Positions 25,767 through 34,422 of a stretch of 36,847 bases of DNA are shown here, one piece after another (the first letter of the stretch is position 1; each line of letters opens with the position of its first letter). The position numbers and the translations under genes are program-made. This stretch comes from Acidobacteriota bacterium. GTDB lineage: Bacteria; Acidobacteriota; Terriglobia; Acidiferrales; UBA7541. Below the pieces are notes generated by a model. That model worked only from the letters and a program-made list of their open reading frames with translations. It made no database searches and was not told the DNA's origin. The stretch lies in the NCBI GenBank assembly GCA_003223215.1, contig QHYH01000136.1, positions 1 to 36,847 of the forward strand, written 5' to 3'.

Positions 25767-26747
25767 TCAGCAAGCGCGATCAAGTGGCGGTTCGTCGGCG
25801 AGAAGCACGCGCTCGATATTGCGCCAAGCGGACCGGAAAAGGAAAGTGGAGGCCTGGCGGTTCACGCCGGCGATGTGCGGCGTGAACAAGATGCGGCGCC
25901 GAGCTTCCCCGGAGAGAGTGAGGAGCGGATTGTCGTCGGCGGGAGGCTCGGTGGAATACACGTCGACGGCGGCGCCGGCGAGGTGACCCGAGTTGAGGGC
26001 GGCGGCGAGAGCGGCTTCATCGACGATGCCGCCGCGCGAAGCCTGGATGAGAATGGCGCCGTGCTTCATCAGCCCGAGTTCGCGCGCGCTAATAAGGCCA
26101 TGCGTGGGAGGGAGCAGCGGAACGTGCAAGGTGACAACGTCGGCGGTCTTCAGCAACTCGTTGAGCGGGACGGATTTCGCGCCACAAGCTGCAGCGGCTT
26201 TTGGATCGCGAGGAGTGGGGTCGAAATAAACAATGTTGCAGCCATTCTTTCGGAGCGCTTCAGCAACAGCCAAGCCTATGACGCCGAGACCCACAACACC
26301 AGCAAGGAGGCCGTCGAGGCCGGAAAGATTATCCGTGACCATGCGAGCGCGAAACTCGTGATACCGTCCGGCGCGGATTTCTGCGTCGGCCCAGGCGAAA
26401 CGGCGCAGAAGAACCGAAGCTGCGGTAACCACATACTCGGCGACGGCTTGGTTGCTGCCGCCCGGAACATTAGCCACGGCAATGCCAAGTTGCTTCAGGA
26501 GCGGCAGGTCCAAGCGATCGAGACCGGCGCCGGTGACTTGAACGAATTTTATCGATCCGTTCTGAAACAGCCCTGACGCGAGTTTCGGTCCCACCGCGGG
26601 AATGACCAGGGCGCGAGCTTGCTTCATCAGTGACGGAACGTCGGCGTCCTCCGGAGCGCGATAGACGACTTTGAGCGTGGGTGGTGGCGAGGCACCCGTG
26701 CGCAGAAAATCTGCTTCGGGGCGCAGGCAAAGCACGTCGACGGTCAT
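25767..26747 (-). CDS. D-isomer-specific 2-hydroxyacid dehydrogenase (NAD-dependent)
   Basis: A 326-residue dehydrogenase of the phosphoglycerate/hydroxypyruvate reductase group. The Rossmann motif is VVGLGVIGLAVAEAL, with an acidic residue following (VYFDP), which favours NAD. The catalytic residues are Arg in QASRGGIVDE, Glu in YSTEPPADD and His in FTPHIAGVN. The ATG at 26747 overlaps the cupin stop by four bases (ATGA). It may reduce hydroxypyruvate or glyoxylate or oxidise a D-2-hydroxyacid; sequence alone does not decide. It belongs to the overlapping minus-strand gene set that starts with the Gfo/Idh/MocA gene. Confidence 0.92.
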   Translation of the reverse strand: MTVDVLCLRPEADFLRTGASPPPTLKVVYRAPEDADVPSLMKQARALVIPAVGPKLASGLFQNGSIKFVQVTGAGLDRLDLPLLKQLGIAVANVPGGSNQAVAEYVVTAASVLLRRFAWADAEIRAGRYHEFRARMVTDNLSGLDGLLAGVVGLGVIGLAVAEALRKNGCNIVYFDPTPRDPKAAAACGAKSVPLNELLKTADVVTLHVPLLPPTHGLISARELGLMKHGAILIQASRGGIVDEAALAAALNSGHLAGAAVDVYSTEPPADDNPLLTLSGEARRRILFTPHIAGVNRQASTFLFRSAWRNIERVLLADEPPLDRAC

Positions 26748-27130
26748 GATTTGCGGGAAGCTCCGGGTTCCCCAGTGCCTTTGGCAACGTCCGCGACGGG
26801 AAAGAAGCAAAGGAGCAGGAGCGGCTCGGTGCCGGTGTTACGCGTGACGTGCTTTTCGCCCGCAGGCATCAAGAGCGTATCGCCGGGCTTGAGCGGAAAT
26901 TCGCCGCTATCGGCGAATGTCGTGCCGATGCCGGACAAAACGTAAATACATTCTTCGAACTCGTGATGTTGGTGCGGGCCACGAGGAGTTTCGCCAGGCT
27001 GAGGGACAGGAATCTCGGCAAGGCGCAACGTGACACCGCGCGAGCCCCTTTCGCCGGAGACGATTTCCAGCGCTTTGCGGCCGGAAAGACCGAGTTGCTT
27101 GGCCTCGGCTTGCGTAAACACGCGAGCCAT
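26744..27130 (-). CDS. Small cupin-domain protein
   Basis: A 128-residue single-domain cupin. Motif 1 supplies His53, His55, Glu59 or Glu60 (HQHHEFEECIYVLSG), and motif 2 supplies His94 (PGDTLLMPAGEKH), a complete metal site. Such small cupins act as isomerases, dioxygenases or sugar-acid-binding enzymes. Its start overlaps the creatininase-family stop by one base (TGATG), so the product is likely made in step with that enzyme. Role in the pathway unknown. Confidence 0.9.
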   Translation of the reverse strand: MARVFTQAEAKQLGLSGRKALEIVSGERGSRGVTLRLAEIPVPQPGETPRGPHQHHEFEECIYVLSGIGTTFADSGEFPLKPGDTLLMPAGEKHVTRNTGTEPLLLLCFFPVADVAKGTGEPGASRKS

Positions 27131-27954
27131 CAGCGTGCCTTGCTCAACGTTTTTATTTCAGCGATGCCGCCCCGGAGCTCGTCGAGCTGCGCAAACATTT
27201 CCGTGGATTTTGCAGCGATGGAGTCCGCGACGGCGGTGAGCATGCGTTGCGCTTTTTCGACAGTAGCGCCTTGCGGGCTGCCGTACCAACCGGTGGGAGC
27301 GATCGAGCGAACGTCGGTTAAGACCGGTTGATAACTGCGCGTACGCCGCAGGGCATCCATTTTCTGGCCGTGCGCATGATCAGAAGAATTGTCGATGCGA
27401 TCGAGATGCACGAGTTCCGGGCGGTATGCGAGCACGGCCAAGGCTTCGATCTCTCCGCCGTGCGTGAGTCCGTTGCACTCTTTGCCAAACAGCTCTTCCG
27501 CGACAAAGCAGGCCTGCACGGTAAGCACTGTCATGCCGTGCTCGCGATGCAGCGTTTCGGCAGCAACGCCGAGCGGCGAAACGTTCAGCTCGTGCCAATT
27601 TAGAATGAGCAGATACTTTGCACCGTGCTGCGCGGCGGAAGCACAAGTTTCGATGACCACGCGCATGTAGGTTTCCGGCGTAAGTGTGATAGTACTTTCG
27701 AACGGCATGTGCAACGGAGTGACGCCGAGCGGGCCGCCGGGCAAGACCAGGCCGTCCATGCGCTCGGCCACTGCGTGAGCGATGACGTTGGCAGCAAAAA
27801 TATCCGTGCCGGAGGGAAGATGCGGGCCGTGCTGCTCGACGCTACCTTGCGGAAGAATGACGAGCGGATGCTTTTTCAGTTGCGCGGCGATTTCCGGCTG
27901 GGTCAGGTCGATGAAGTAGCGGCTAGGCAACATCATGAAGTCTTTCGGCGACAT
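27130..27954 (-). CDS. Creatininase-family amidohydrolase
   Basis: A 274-residue metal-dependent amidohydrolase of the creatininase fold. Relatives open creatinine or act on formamide-type bonds in riboflavin/F420 and mycofactocin pathways. Metal ligands are recognisable: Glu40 and His42 in GSVEQHGPHLP, Asp51 in SGTDIF, His121 and an acid in HGGEIEA (Glu168 or Glu170). The usual NGHGGN or NGHYEN motif is changed to NWHELN, with Trp in place of the conserved Gly. The ATG at 27954 overlaps the upstream oxidoreductase by 32 bases; ATG 27936 is an alternative. With the cupin, dehydrogenases and symporter it looks like one catabolic unit; the true substrate is not known. Confidence 0.9.
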   Translation of the reverse strand: MSPKDFMMLPSRYFIDLTQPEIAAQLKKHPLVILPQGSVEQHGPHLPSGTDIFAANVIAHAVAERMDGLVLPGGPLGVTPLHMPFESTITLTPETYMRVVIETCASAAQHGAKYLLILNWHELNVSPLGVAAETLHREHGMTVLTVQACFVAEELFGKECNGLTHGGEIEALAVLAYRPELVHLDRIDNSSDHAHGQKMDALRRTRSYQPVLTDVRSIAPTGWYGSPQGATVEKAQRMLTAVADSIAAKSTEMFAQLDELRGGIAEIKTLSKAR

Positions 27955-29014
27955 GCTCTTGTGCCTCTTTCAGGACGTCGGCGATGTGCGTGCCCCGGCC
28001 GTGGTTTTCGAGAGAGCGAAGCGCGGCATACACAATGGCGACGGCAAAATTTCCGTTGTCCGCGCTGAGCTCACTGGACTTTCCGGTTCGACAACTTTCC
28101 GCAAACATTTCGAGCTCCTCGCGAAACATGTCACTTTCGGGAACTTTCAATTCTTCGCGCTTCGCGTAGCCGTCCTTGCCTCGCTGAATATACAGCGTGG
28201 ATCGCTTGTGGAGTTGATCGGGCGTGTCCCAGGTCTCGAAGTCGATTTCGTAGTGCAGCAAACCTTTCGATCCAAACACGCGAACGGCGAAGACACCGGG
28301 CGAGGTCCAGCAAGAGCCGACGTACCCTACTTTGGCATCGGCAAATTTCAGAAGGGTCATGGACTGATCGTCCACTTCGGCGCCCACGGGAGAAAGTTTC
28401 GAGGCCATGGAACTAGCTTCGACGATTTCGCCACCGAGATAATGCAGCACGTCGAACTGATGAATGGCGAGCTGCGAAAGCGGCCCGCCGGGAGCACGGT
28501 GTTTGTACCAGCGCCAGGTCTTGGGAGTCAGCTCGAGCGCGCGCTCGTTGGAAAAATTGGCTTCGATGAAGGCCACGCGGCCAAGTTCGCCGCGGTCGAT
28601 GGCTTCGCGAATTTTCCGGATGCCGCCCATGAGTCGCGCGCTGTGGCCCACGGTGACGGTGATCCCGTATTTTTTCTCCAGCGCGGCAATTTCCAATCCT
28701 TCTTCGAGAGTGCTGGCGATGGGCTTTTCCGTATAGACGTGCTTGCGGGCTTTCGCGACTTCTGCGGCGACCGCCAAGTGCTGCTCGTTGGGAACGGTGA
28801 GGATAGCGCCTTCGACCTCACAGTTCGAAAGCATGGCCTTCAGGTCGGGAACCGTCGGCACGCCAGTGTCCTGCTCGAACGCGGTCCGCTTTTCCTCCGA
28901 ACGGCTGAACGCAGTGACGATTTTGATCTTTTCGGACCTCGCAGCCGCGCGCGTCAAAACCTTGGCCCAGCGTCCGAGGCCTACGATGCCGATTTTGACG
29001 GGGTTTGCAGTCAT
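27923..29014 (-). CDS. Gfo/Idh/MocA-family oxidoreductase
   Basis: A 363-residue NAD(P)-dependent sugar or inositol-type dehydrogenase. The N-terminal Rossmann motif is IGIVGLGRWAKV. The family EKP motif is in VYTEKPIAST, whose lysine contributes to catalysis. The C-terminal alpha/beta domain contains RWYKHRAPGGPLSQLAIHQF, with the His of the usual G-x3-D-x3-H segment. GGAG abuts the ATG directly, so translation initiation may be inefficient. It heads the minus-strand unit with the creatininase-like protein, with which it overlaps by 32 bases. Substrate unknown. Confidence 0.9.
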   Translation of the reverse strand: MTANPVKIGIVGLGRWAKVLTRAAARSEKIKIVTAFSRSEEKRTAFEQDTGVPTVPDLKAMLSNCEVEGAILTVPNEQHLAVAAEVAKARKHVYTEKPIASTLEEGLEIAALEKKYGITVTVGHSARLMGGIRKIREAIDRGELGRVAFIEANFSNERALELTPKTWRWYKHRAPGGPLSQLAIHQFDVLHYLGGEIVEASSMASKLSPVGAEVDDQSMTLLKFADAKVGYVGSCWTSPGVFAVRVFGSKGLLHYEIDFETWDTPDQLHKRSTLYIQRGKDGYAKREELKVPESDMFREELEMFAESCRTGKSSELSADNGNFAVAIVYAALRSLENHGRGTHIADVLKEAQEHVAERLHDVA

Positions 29015-29044
29015 CTCCGGTTGATTCGCTCCAGCCGGTCCATT

Positions 29045-29700
29045 CTACTCAATCCTGGTATTGAAACTGAAAAGCATCTGCCAACGGCTGCCGCGCTTCA
29101 CAAACATGCGCGTATTGAAATACGACCTGGCGCCCGGGCGCTGCTCGCGGGCAATCATCATCACCGTTTCACCGAAATCGAACCTACGCGGGCTGGTCAA
29201 CTCCGGCGGAACAGAACGCGCCAGCGCGAGCTTTTGTTTTCTGATCTGTGCGAGGCGATCCGATTTCGTGTACGGGCGGTCGCGGTGCGTGTCCGTGGCC
29301 GTAAATTCATCGGCAATCAAGCTAGCGTAAGCATCCGCGTCGTTATTAGCCATAGCGCGCATCACGCCTTGCCACGAAGCGATGGCTTCTTTCTCCGACT
29401 GCGTTTCCGCCGCGAAAGGAATGGATTTGCAAGGATTTTCGCAGGCGCCCACGGCGGTTGGCGTAGAAGGGAAGAGGCTCTGATTTTTCCACTTGCTGGA
29501 CTTCCTGGTAAAGCAAGGGGCGCAGCCTGCTTCGCGATGAACCCAAATGGCGCAAAACATGAAGGCGCTCGCGGCTTGCACGAAGCCCGACCACGTTGTC
29601 ATACGTGAAAAGTTGCGGCTCCGCATTTGCATTCGCAAGGTTAGGTAAACTTTCGTTGCCAGTCGGCTTCGCGCACGGATCGAAAGCGACAGGTATTTTA
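29045..29700 (-). pseudogene. Eroded DUF4440/SnoaL-like paralogue of the neighbouring gene
   Basis: Remnant of a two-domain NTF2-like (DUF4440) protein. The second domain is intact from ACENPCKSIPF to SFNTRIE. It mirrors the neighbour's DCENPCKTIPY domain, including FDFGETVMM against FDFGDSVIM. The first domain is N-terminally truncated and scattered over two frames: RERLHVLR, then IWVHREAG, then RPLLYQEVQQVEK. These align in order with RDKVHVLR, LWVKRGAA and RLLVYHEVALGRQ of the neighbour. Restoring it needs removal of a C near 29551, addition of a G near 29525 and removal of an A near 29490. An open frame from ATG 29602 could still yield the second domain, but its first 35 residues are out-of-frame sequence. 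Clear homology, doubtful function. Confidence 0.7.
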
Positions 29701-30564
29701 CGTCTTTGCCGGCGCAGCGTGAATCGTCGTCTGGAAGCTGATGGACATTACCCATTGGCCGTCACGTTTGATCCACAAGCGGCTGACATGGACCGGTTTC
29801 CCGGTGTACGGCTGGTGCATGCAAGTCATGATCACCGAGTCGCCGAAATCAAACATCTGCGCGGACACGAGCGGGGCGGGAGCGGTACCGCGTCCGGTTT
29901 GCTTCTGTAAATTCAGTGTGGCGATGCGATCGGCTTTGGTGAGCGGATGATCGTTTGCGGAACTCAGCATAGCGAACTCTTCCGCAATGTGCGGCGCCCA
30001 TGCTGCAGCGTCGTGATTCGTGACTCCCGTTTCCAGCGCCTGCCAGGAAGCCATGATGGCTTGCTCGGCTTCGTTCTTTGGCTCGTAGGGAATCGTTTTA
30101 CAGGGATTCTCGCAGTCAGTCACGCCGGTGCTGTGCGCGCTTGCTTCCTGACGGCCGAGGGCGACTTCGTGATAGACGAGCAAGCGCCAGGCGGCGCCGC
30201 GCTTGACCCAAAGACGAAGCACGTGGACCTTGTCGCGGTCGGCCATGATGGCTTCCACGTGGCTGCGCGTTTGGCGAACCTGATGCGCACCGGCTTCGTC
30301 GCCGAGCGCAGGTTTGGGGAGTGCGCCAAGGACTTCGACACGAGAGAAAGTCTTGCCTTCGGCATCGGTCCAGGTGAAATCGGCGTCAAGAAGCTTTGCG
30401 ACGGAGGCGCTATCGCCCTTGGCAGCGGCTTGCACAAATTCGCGGTCGGCTTGGAGAACGGATGCTTCTCCCACCGCCGCACTTCCCTGCTCGATGGGCT
30501 TCGCGAGTAAGAAGCCGAAACTGAACATGCCTATAGCAAACACAGAGGTAACGGAACGTCCCAT
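29698..30564 (-). CDS. Exported protein with two tandem DUF4440/SnoaL-like domains
   Basis: A 288-residue protein with a signal peptide (MGRSVTSVFAIGMFSFGFLLAK). Two NTF2-fold domains follow. The first, about residues 35-135, starts VLQADREFVQAAAKGDSASV. The second, about 150-280, starts NEAEQAIMASWQALETGV. Both have the DUF4440 pattern of an N-terminal helix counting 'A..W...', a 'D..A...' segment and a strand ending in 'W.....'. Many of these domains bind small ligands or act as isomerases or hydrolases; none can be assigned. ATG 30564 is preferred over upstream alternatives because GGAGG lies ten bases before it and the signal peptide starts there. Confidence 0.8.
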   Translation of the reverse strand: MGRSVTSVFAIGMFSFGFLLAKPIEQGSAAVGEASVLQADREFVQAAAKGDSASVAKLLDADFTWTDAEGKTFSRVEVLGALPKPALGDEAGAHQVRQTRSHVEAIMADRDKVHVLRLWVKRGAAWRLLVYHEVALGRQEASAHSTGVTDCENPCKTIPYEPKNEAEQAIMASWQALETGVTNHDAAAWAPHIAEEFAMLSSANDHPLTKADRIATLNLQKQTGRGTAPAPLVSAQMFDFGDSVIMTCMHQPYTGKPVHVSRLWIKRDGQWVMSISFQTTIHAAPAKT

Positions 30565-30606
30565 GCTTCGCAGTCCTCCCGGGACTGTCGCTCTCTTTTG
30601 CGGTGC

Positions 30607-30633
30607 GAAAAAAGGGCCGCAGGAGGCCGGCCT
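30607..30633 (-). terminator. Intrinsic terminator after the TonB-dependent receptor gene
   Basis: On the minus strand GGCCG and CGGCC form a 5-bp stem (30632-30628 and 30619-30615) around a GCCTCCTG-like loop, followed by CTTTTTT at 30614-30608. It lies between the receptor stop and the DUF4440 gene, so it would separate the two transcription units. Confidence 0.5.
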
Positions 30634-30666
30634 TTCTCTCGCTTGGCCTTTCAAAACAGCGGAAAC

Positions 30667-33600
30667 CTAAAAGATAAATTTCAAACCCAACTGAATGGCG
30701 CGGTTGCTGCCGGAACCGAGCACAGGATTAAACGCGGCATTATCCGGTGTGGCGCAACCACAGCCGAAAGAACCGGGCTGTGAGGGATCAGCGAAAGCTC
30801 CCTGCCCGTAACCGCTGGTCGCGCCATTGGGATTGGCAAAGTCGGGGTGATTGAAGATGTTGAACGTCTCAATGCGGAATTGTGCCCGGAGGCGTTCGCC
30901 GAATTTGAAATTCTTGCTGACGGATAAGTCGACGTTGCGAAAGCCGGTATCGCGGAAGACGTTGCGCCCGAGAGTGCCAAATGTGCCCAGCCCATTCGGT
31001 ATCAGGATAGAATTGACGTTGGCATAACAACCGGCAATGCCGAGGGCTGTCGTGAAGGGCTGAATCGCGTTTGTTCCGTCAAGAGCTGCTGCCTTTTGAG
31101 CGCACGCTGAATTGCTAGTGCCTGGGAAATAGGGAAGTCCATTAGGCCCTTGGGATTTAAAGTCAGAGGGATTGCCATAGAAATTCCAGCGGTCGGCCAG
31201 TTCACCCGTCCCGCTGAAATCAAAAGACTGGTCATTGATGTTCCAGGGCTGGCCGCTTTGCAAGGTGATGATGGTATTGACCTGCCAGCCTTCCAAAAGC
31301 TGGCTCTTAGTCTTCATCTCGGGAAGAGTGTAAGTTATGGAGAATGTAAAGCGATGGCGAATGTCCTCATCGCTGCTGGCATGGTCCAGCAAGGGACGCC
31401 CGCTATCCATGGGAAGGAACGCCACCCAGTTCGAAGACAGATCGTCCAACGCGTGTGAGTAGGTATAGCCAGCCACAAAATCGAGACCGTGGTAGTTTCT
31501 GGCTGTCAGCGTGGTCTGCAGACCATGGTAGGTAGAGCCGTAGAAATTCGACAGATAGTTGAGAAAGCCCAGGTAGGGGGCCTTGCCGTTGAGCGTGTAG
31601 GGGCGCTGAAGCTGCTCGTTGCCGTCATTATTCGCCGCGCCCGCAGCAATGTCGGCGGCCGTCCATCCCGAACCAGCTGCAGGTTGATTGAGATCGACAA
31701 CGCCAGGCAGCTTGACGCCATGATTGCCAACATATGTCGCATCGATAGACAGCTTTCCCGAAAACGCATGCTGGATCCCAAGCGTCCAGTTTTCGACATA
31801 AGGAGTCCGGAAGTTGCGATTCATCGCAAACGAATCGCAAGGGTTGGCGTTTCGGAGGCCGTCTCCGCACTGGACCTGACTCGTTATGCTGGAGGGATAG
31901 ATGGCCGTGGTCTGATCCTTCCAGGTGATCCCCACAGGGTTGCTGGGACTGGTTGGGGAGAGCGTGACCCCGGTAGCAAAAATGCTCCCGATACCAGGAC
32001 AGCCGCTCGCGCATTGCGCCCCGTAAATGAGCGTGGCTCCCGTGGGTACGGTACCAACACCGAGCGTAACCGTATTCTGTGTATTTTGCTGGGACATGAA
32101 AGTGCTCATGGTGAGGAGGCTATAGACGATACTGCCGCCAGCGCGAACGACAGTTGTTCCCTTGCCAGTCACATCCCAAGCCACTCCAAGGCGTGGCGAA
32201 AAGTTCTTGTGGTCAGGGTTGTAGATTGAACTGATGTTTCTCCCTACCTGTTCAAATGCACCAGTGGCTATATCAACGTTGCCGAGGAGATTTCTGGAGT
32301 CCGTGGGAACCGCCTGGAACTCGTAGCGAAGGCCGAGGTTAAGAGTAATTCTTTTCGTGATGCGCCAATCATCCTGCGCGTAACCAGCATAGAGCCATTG
32401 CGACATATTCCTAGTGGGGTCGCCTGCAAGAAAATTGACGTTGTGCACTGCACCACTTAGAAAATCTTCGAACGAATTAAACTTGACTCGCCCTCTGCCT
32501 GCGCGGAACGTTGCCTGATGCACTAAGTCCCGGCGCAATTCGCCGCCAAACTTAAAGGCATGTTTGCCACGCAAATTGGAAACCTGATCGATAAAGTCGT
32601 AGACCTTATCCGGACCCACGATTTTGGGAAAGTTGTGGAAGGCTCCCAATTCTGTGAGGCCGGTAATTCTTACATTCGGTATGCCGTTTAACAGAGGATT
32701 CGTGATTCCTGTGTTGATCGTGTACTTCGTCGAAATATCGTTCGGCAAAATCTGAAGCGTATAATGCGTAAAACCTCCCCGCAATTCGTTAGCCCAAGTT
32801 GAGCTGGGGGTCCACGCCCAGTGCGCAGCTAATGCCTGCGCTCGGGAATGGACTCTGGTGCGGAACTGTGGCAGTAGCTCGTTGAAATCCATGCCGATTA
32901 TGGTGTCATTGCCAAAGAAATACGATCCGCTGAGCGCATTGTGGTCGCTAATGTGGTAGTCCACTTTGCCAAGGGCGTTTTTTGAACTGTTCACATTGGG
33001 GTAGTTGAGCGATACAAACGATCCCTGTGAAGCGTTGGGGGTATAAAAACCCAGCAAATAGTTTGAGAGCGGATTGACAACGAAGCTAGGATTTTGAGCT
33101 TTGAGGTCAGCGGTGGCATCCGCGATGCTGATTGTGCAGTCCCCTGTCGCCAGTGCGGCGCAGCCGTTACCACCGCCGCCTGCAACCGAAGCGGTTGTCG
33201 GGACATGTCCGGGAAGCGCATTGCCCACGGTGTACATCTGTCCCTCAAAGGCCCCGAAATAGAAGAGCTTGTCAGGAATGATCCGCCCCCCAAAGCTACC
33301 TCCATATTGCTCTAACTCGACGGGCGTCTTGGGAGTGCCCGCAGGATTGAAGTAGTTGCGTGCGTCAAAGGAATCTTTACGACCGAAGCCGTATGCCGTA
33401 CCATGTACCTCGTTTGTGCCCGATTTGAGGCCGACGCTGGTGATGGCTCCTGGTTTCCAACCGAATTCCGCTTTCGGATTGACCTGGGTGTTGAATTCCT
33501 GAATGGCGTCGATAGGGATGAGGGTCGCCGCATCGCCGAGGACCGCCGCGGCGTTGGTGACGCTTAAACCCATGAAGGACTCATCGTTGGTGACGCCATC

Positions 33601-34209
33601 GACGATGTAGCTGGTGTCCTCCGGACGAACGCCGTTGGTGGTCTGCGTCCAAGGACCACCGCCGGGATAGATGGAAGTTCCAGGACGCAGCGAAATCAAG
33701 TTTTGGTAGTTGCGGCCGTTCAAGGGGAGGTCGTTGATGATTTCGTTGCTGATCGTGCCGCCCAGCGTTGTGGAGGTGGTGTCTACCATCGGGACCTCTG
33801 CCGTGATGACAACGGTTTCATTGGTCGAGCCCGGTTGCAGCACTGCGTCCACGCGCACATCCTTGCCGACTTCCACGAGAACATTTTTGCGCTCGAAGGT
33901 TTTGAATCCTTTGTACTCGGCGCGAACGGTATAGGTCCCCGGGAGAAGGTTGACCGCCGCGTAAGCGCCATCGGAGTCGGTATTCAGATTCTGCGTGACA
34001 CCTCGGGCCACGTCCGTAATCGTGACTTTGGCATTGGCGACGAAACCGCCCGATTGGTCGGTGACCACACCCAGGATACGGCCGGTGCTGCCCTGCGGAT
34101 TTGCAGGGCTACCAAGGAGCGCGATCGCGAAAAGCGCGGTCACAGCCACCGCAAGCCTGGAAAGGCGTTGGTTCACAGGTACAGTGTTCCGGAGACTCTT
34201 GGACCGCAT
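30667..34209 (-). CDS. TonB-dependent receptor with N-terminal carboxypeptidase-regulatory domain (Oar-like)
   Basis: A 1180-residue outer-membrane transporter. A signal peptide covers about residues 1-39. A carboxypeptidase regulatory-like beta-sandwich follows at about 42-125 (GRILGVVTDQSGGFVANAKV, with LLPGTYTVRAEYKGFK). The plug domain has the phylum-typical DLPLNGRNYQNLISLRPG motif. A large beta-barrel then runs to the C-terminus, which ends in LGLKFIF with a terminal aromatic residue, as expected for BAM-dependent insertion. GGAGG lies five bases before the ATG. Barrels of this type take up large or scarce substrates, often saccharides, using energy from TonB. No SusD-like partner is present. 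The ligand is unknown. Confidence 0.95.
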   Translation of the reverse strand: MRSKSLRNTVPVNQRLSRLAVAVTALFAIALLGSPANPQGSTGRILGVVTDQSGGFVANAKVTITDVARGVTQNLNTDSDGAYAAVNLLPGTYTVRAEYKGFKTFERKNVLVEVGKDVRVDAVLQPGSTNETVVITAEVPMVDTTSTTLGGTISNEIINDLPLNGRNYQNLISLRPGTSIYPGGGPWTQTTNGVRPEDTSYIVDGVTNDESFMGLSVTNAAAVLGDAATLIPIDAIQEFNTQVNPKAEFGWKPGAITSVGLKSGTNEVHGTAYGFGRKDSFDARNYFNPAGTPKTPVELEQYGGSFGGRIIPDKLFYFGAFEGQMYTVGNALPGHVPTTASVAGGGGNGCAALATGDCTISIADATADLKAQNPSFVVNPLSNYLLGFYTPNASQGSFVSLNYPNVNSSKNALGKVDYHISDHNALSGSYFFGNDTIIGMDFNELLPQFRTRVHSRAQALAAHWAWTPSSTWANELRGGFTHYTLQILPNDISTKYTINTGITNPLLNGIPNVRITGLTELGAFHNFPKIVGPDKVYDFIDQVSNLRGKHAFKFGGELRRDLVHQATFRAGRGRVKFNSFEDFLSGAVHNVNFLAGDPTRNMSQWLYAGYAQDDWRITKRITLNLGLRYEFQAVPTDSRNLLGNVDIATGAFEQVGRNISSIYNPDHKNFSPRLGVAWDVTGKGTTVVRAGGSIVYSLLTMSTFMSQQNTQNTVTLGVGTVPTGATLIYGAQCASGCPGIGSIFATGVTLSPTSPSNPVGITWKDQTTAIYPSSITSQVQCGDGLRNANPCDSFAMNRNFRTPYVENWTLGIQHAFSGKLSIDATYVGNHGVKLPGVVDLNQPAAGSGWTAADIAAGAANNDGNEQLQRPYTLNGKAPYLGFLNYLSNFYGSTYHGLQTTLTARNYHGLDFVAGYTYSHALDDLSSNWVAFLPMDSGRPLLDHASSDEDIRHRFTFSITYTLPEMKTKSQLLEGWQVNTIITLQSGQPWNINDQSFDFSGTGELADRWNFYGNPSDFKSQGPNGLPYFPGTSNSACAQKAAALDGTNAIQPFTTALGIAGCYANVNSILIPNGLGTFGTLGRNVFRDTGFRNVDLSVSKNFKFGERLRAQFRIETFNIFNHPDFANPNGATSGYGQGAFADPSQPGSFGCGCATPDNAAFNPVLGSGSNRAIQLGLKFIF

Positions 34210-34266
34210 GAAGACCTCCCCCCCACGGAACGAAATAGGTATAGACGCTCTACCACCATACGAGAA

Positions 34267-34279
34267 CGCTTGTCAAGCG
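34267..34279 (-). promoter_or_regulatory. Palindrome overlapping a TTGACA box before the TonB receptor
   Basis: CGCTTGTCAAGCG is a perfect 13-base dyad (CGCTTG, T, CAAGCG). On the minus strand it contains TTGACA (34276-34271), the consensus -35 hexamer, 61 bases upstream of the receptor ATG. The -10 at the expected distance (GTAGAG) is weak. A repressor or activator site overlapping the promoter is likely; which factor binds is unknown. Confidence 0.45.
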
Positions 34280-34422
34280 ATTCCATTGATTTTATGCACA
34301 AAAGCAACCGATGGAAGGTCGAGCTTAGGGATATTGGTCTATTGGTATGACCGGAGACGCCTTCGCTGCGGAAGCAATGCGACAAGTTCTTTTCGCCCAA
34401 AAGCCATTCCGAAACAGCCGGA

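Noticed and set aside
27935-29608. A 557-codon plus-strand open frame
   Set aside because: It is antisense to the Gfo/Idh/MocA gene and the DUF4440 remnant; high GC codon use makes the opposite frame open by chance.
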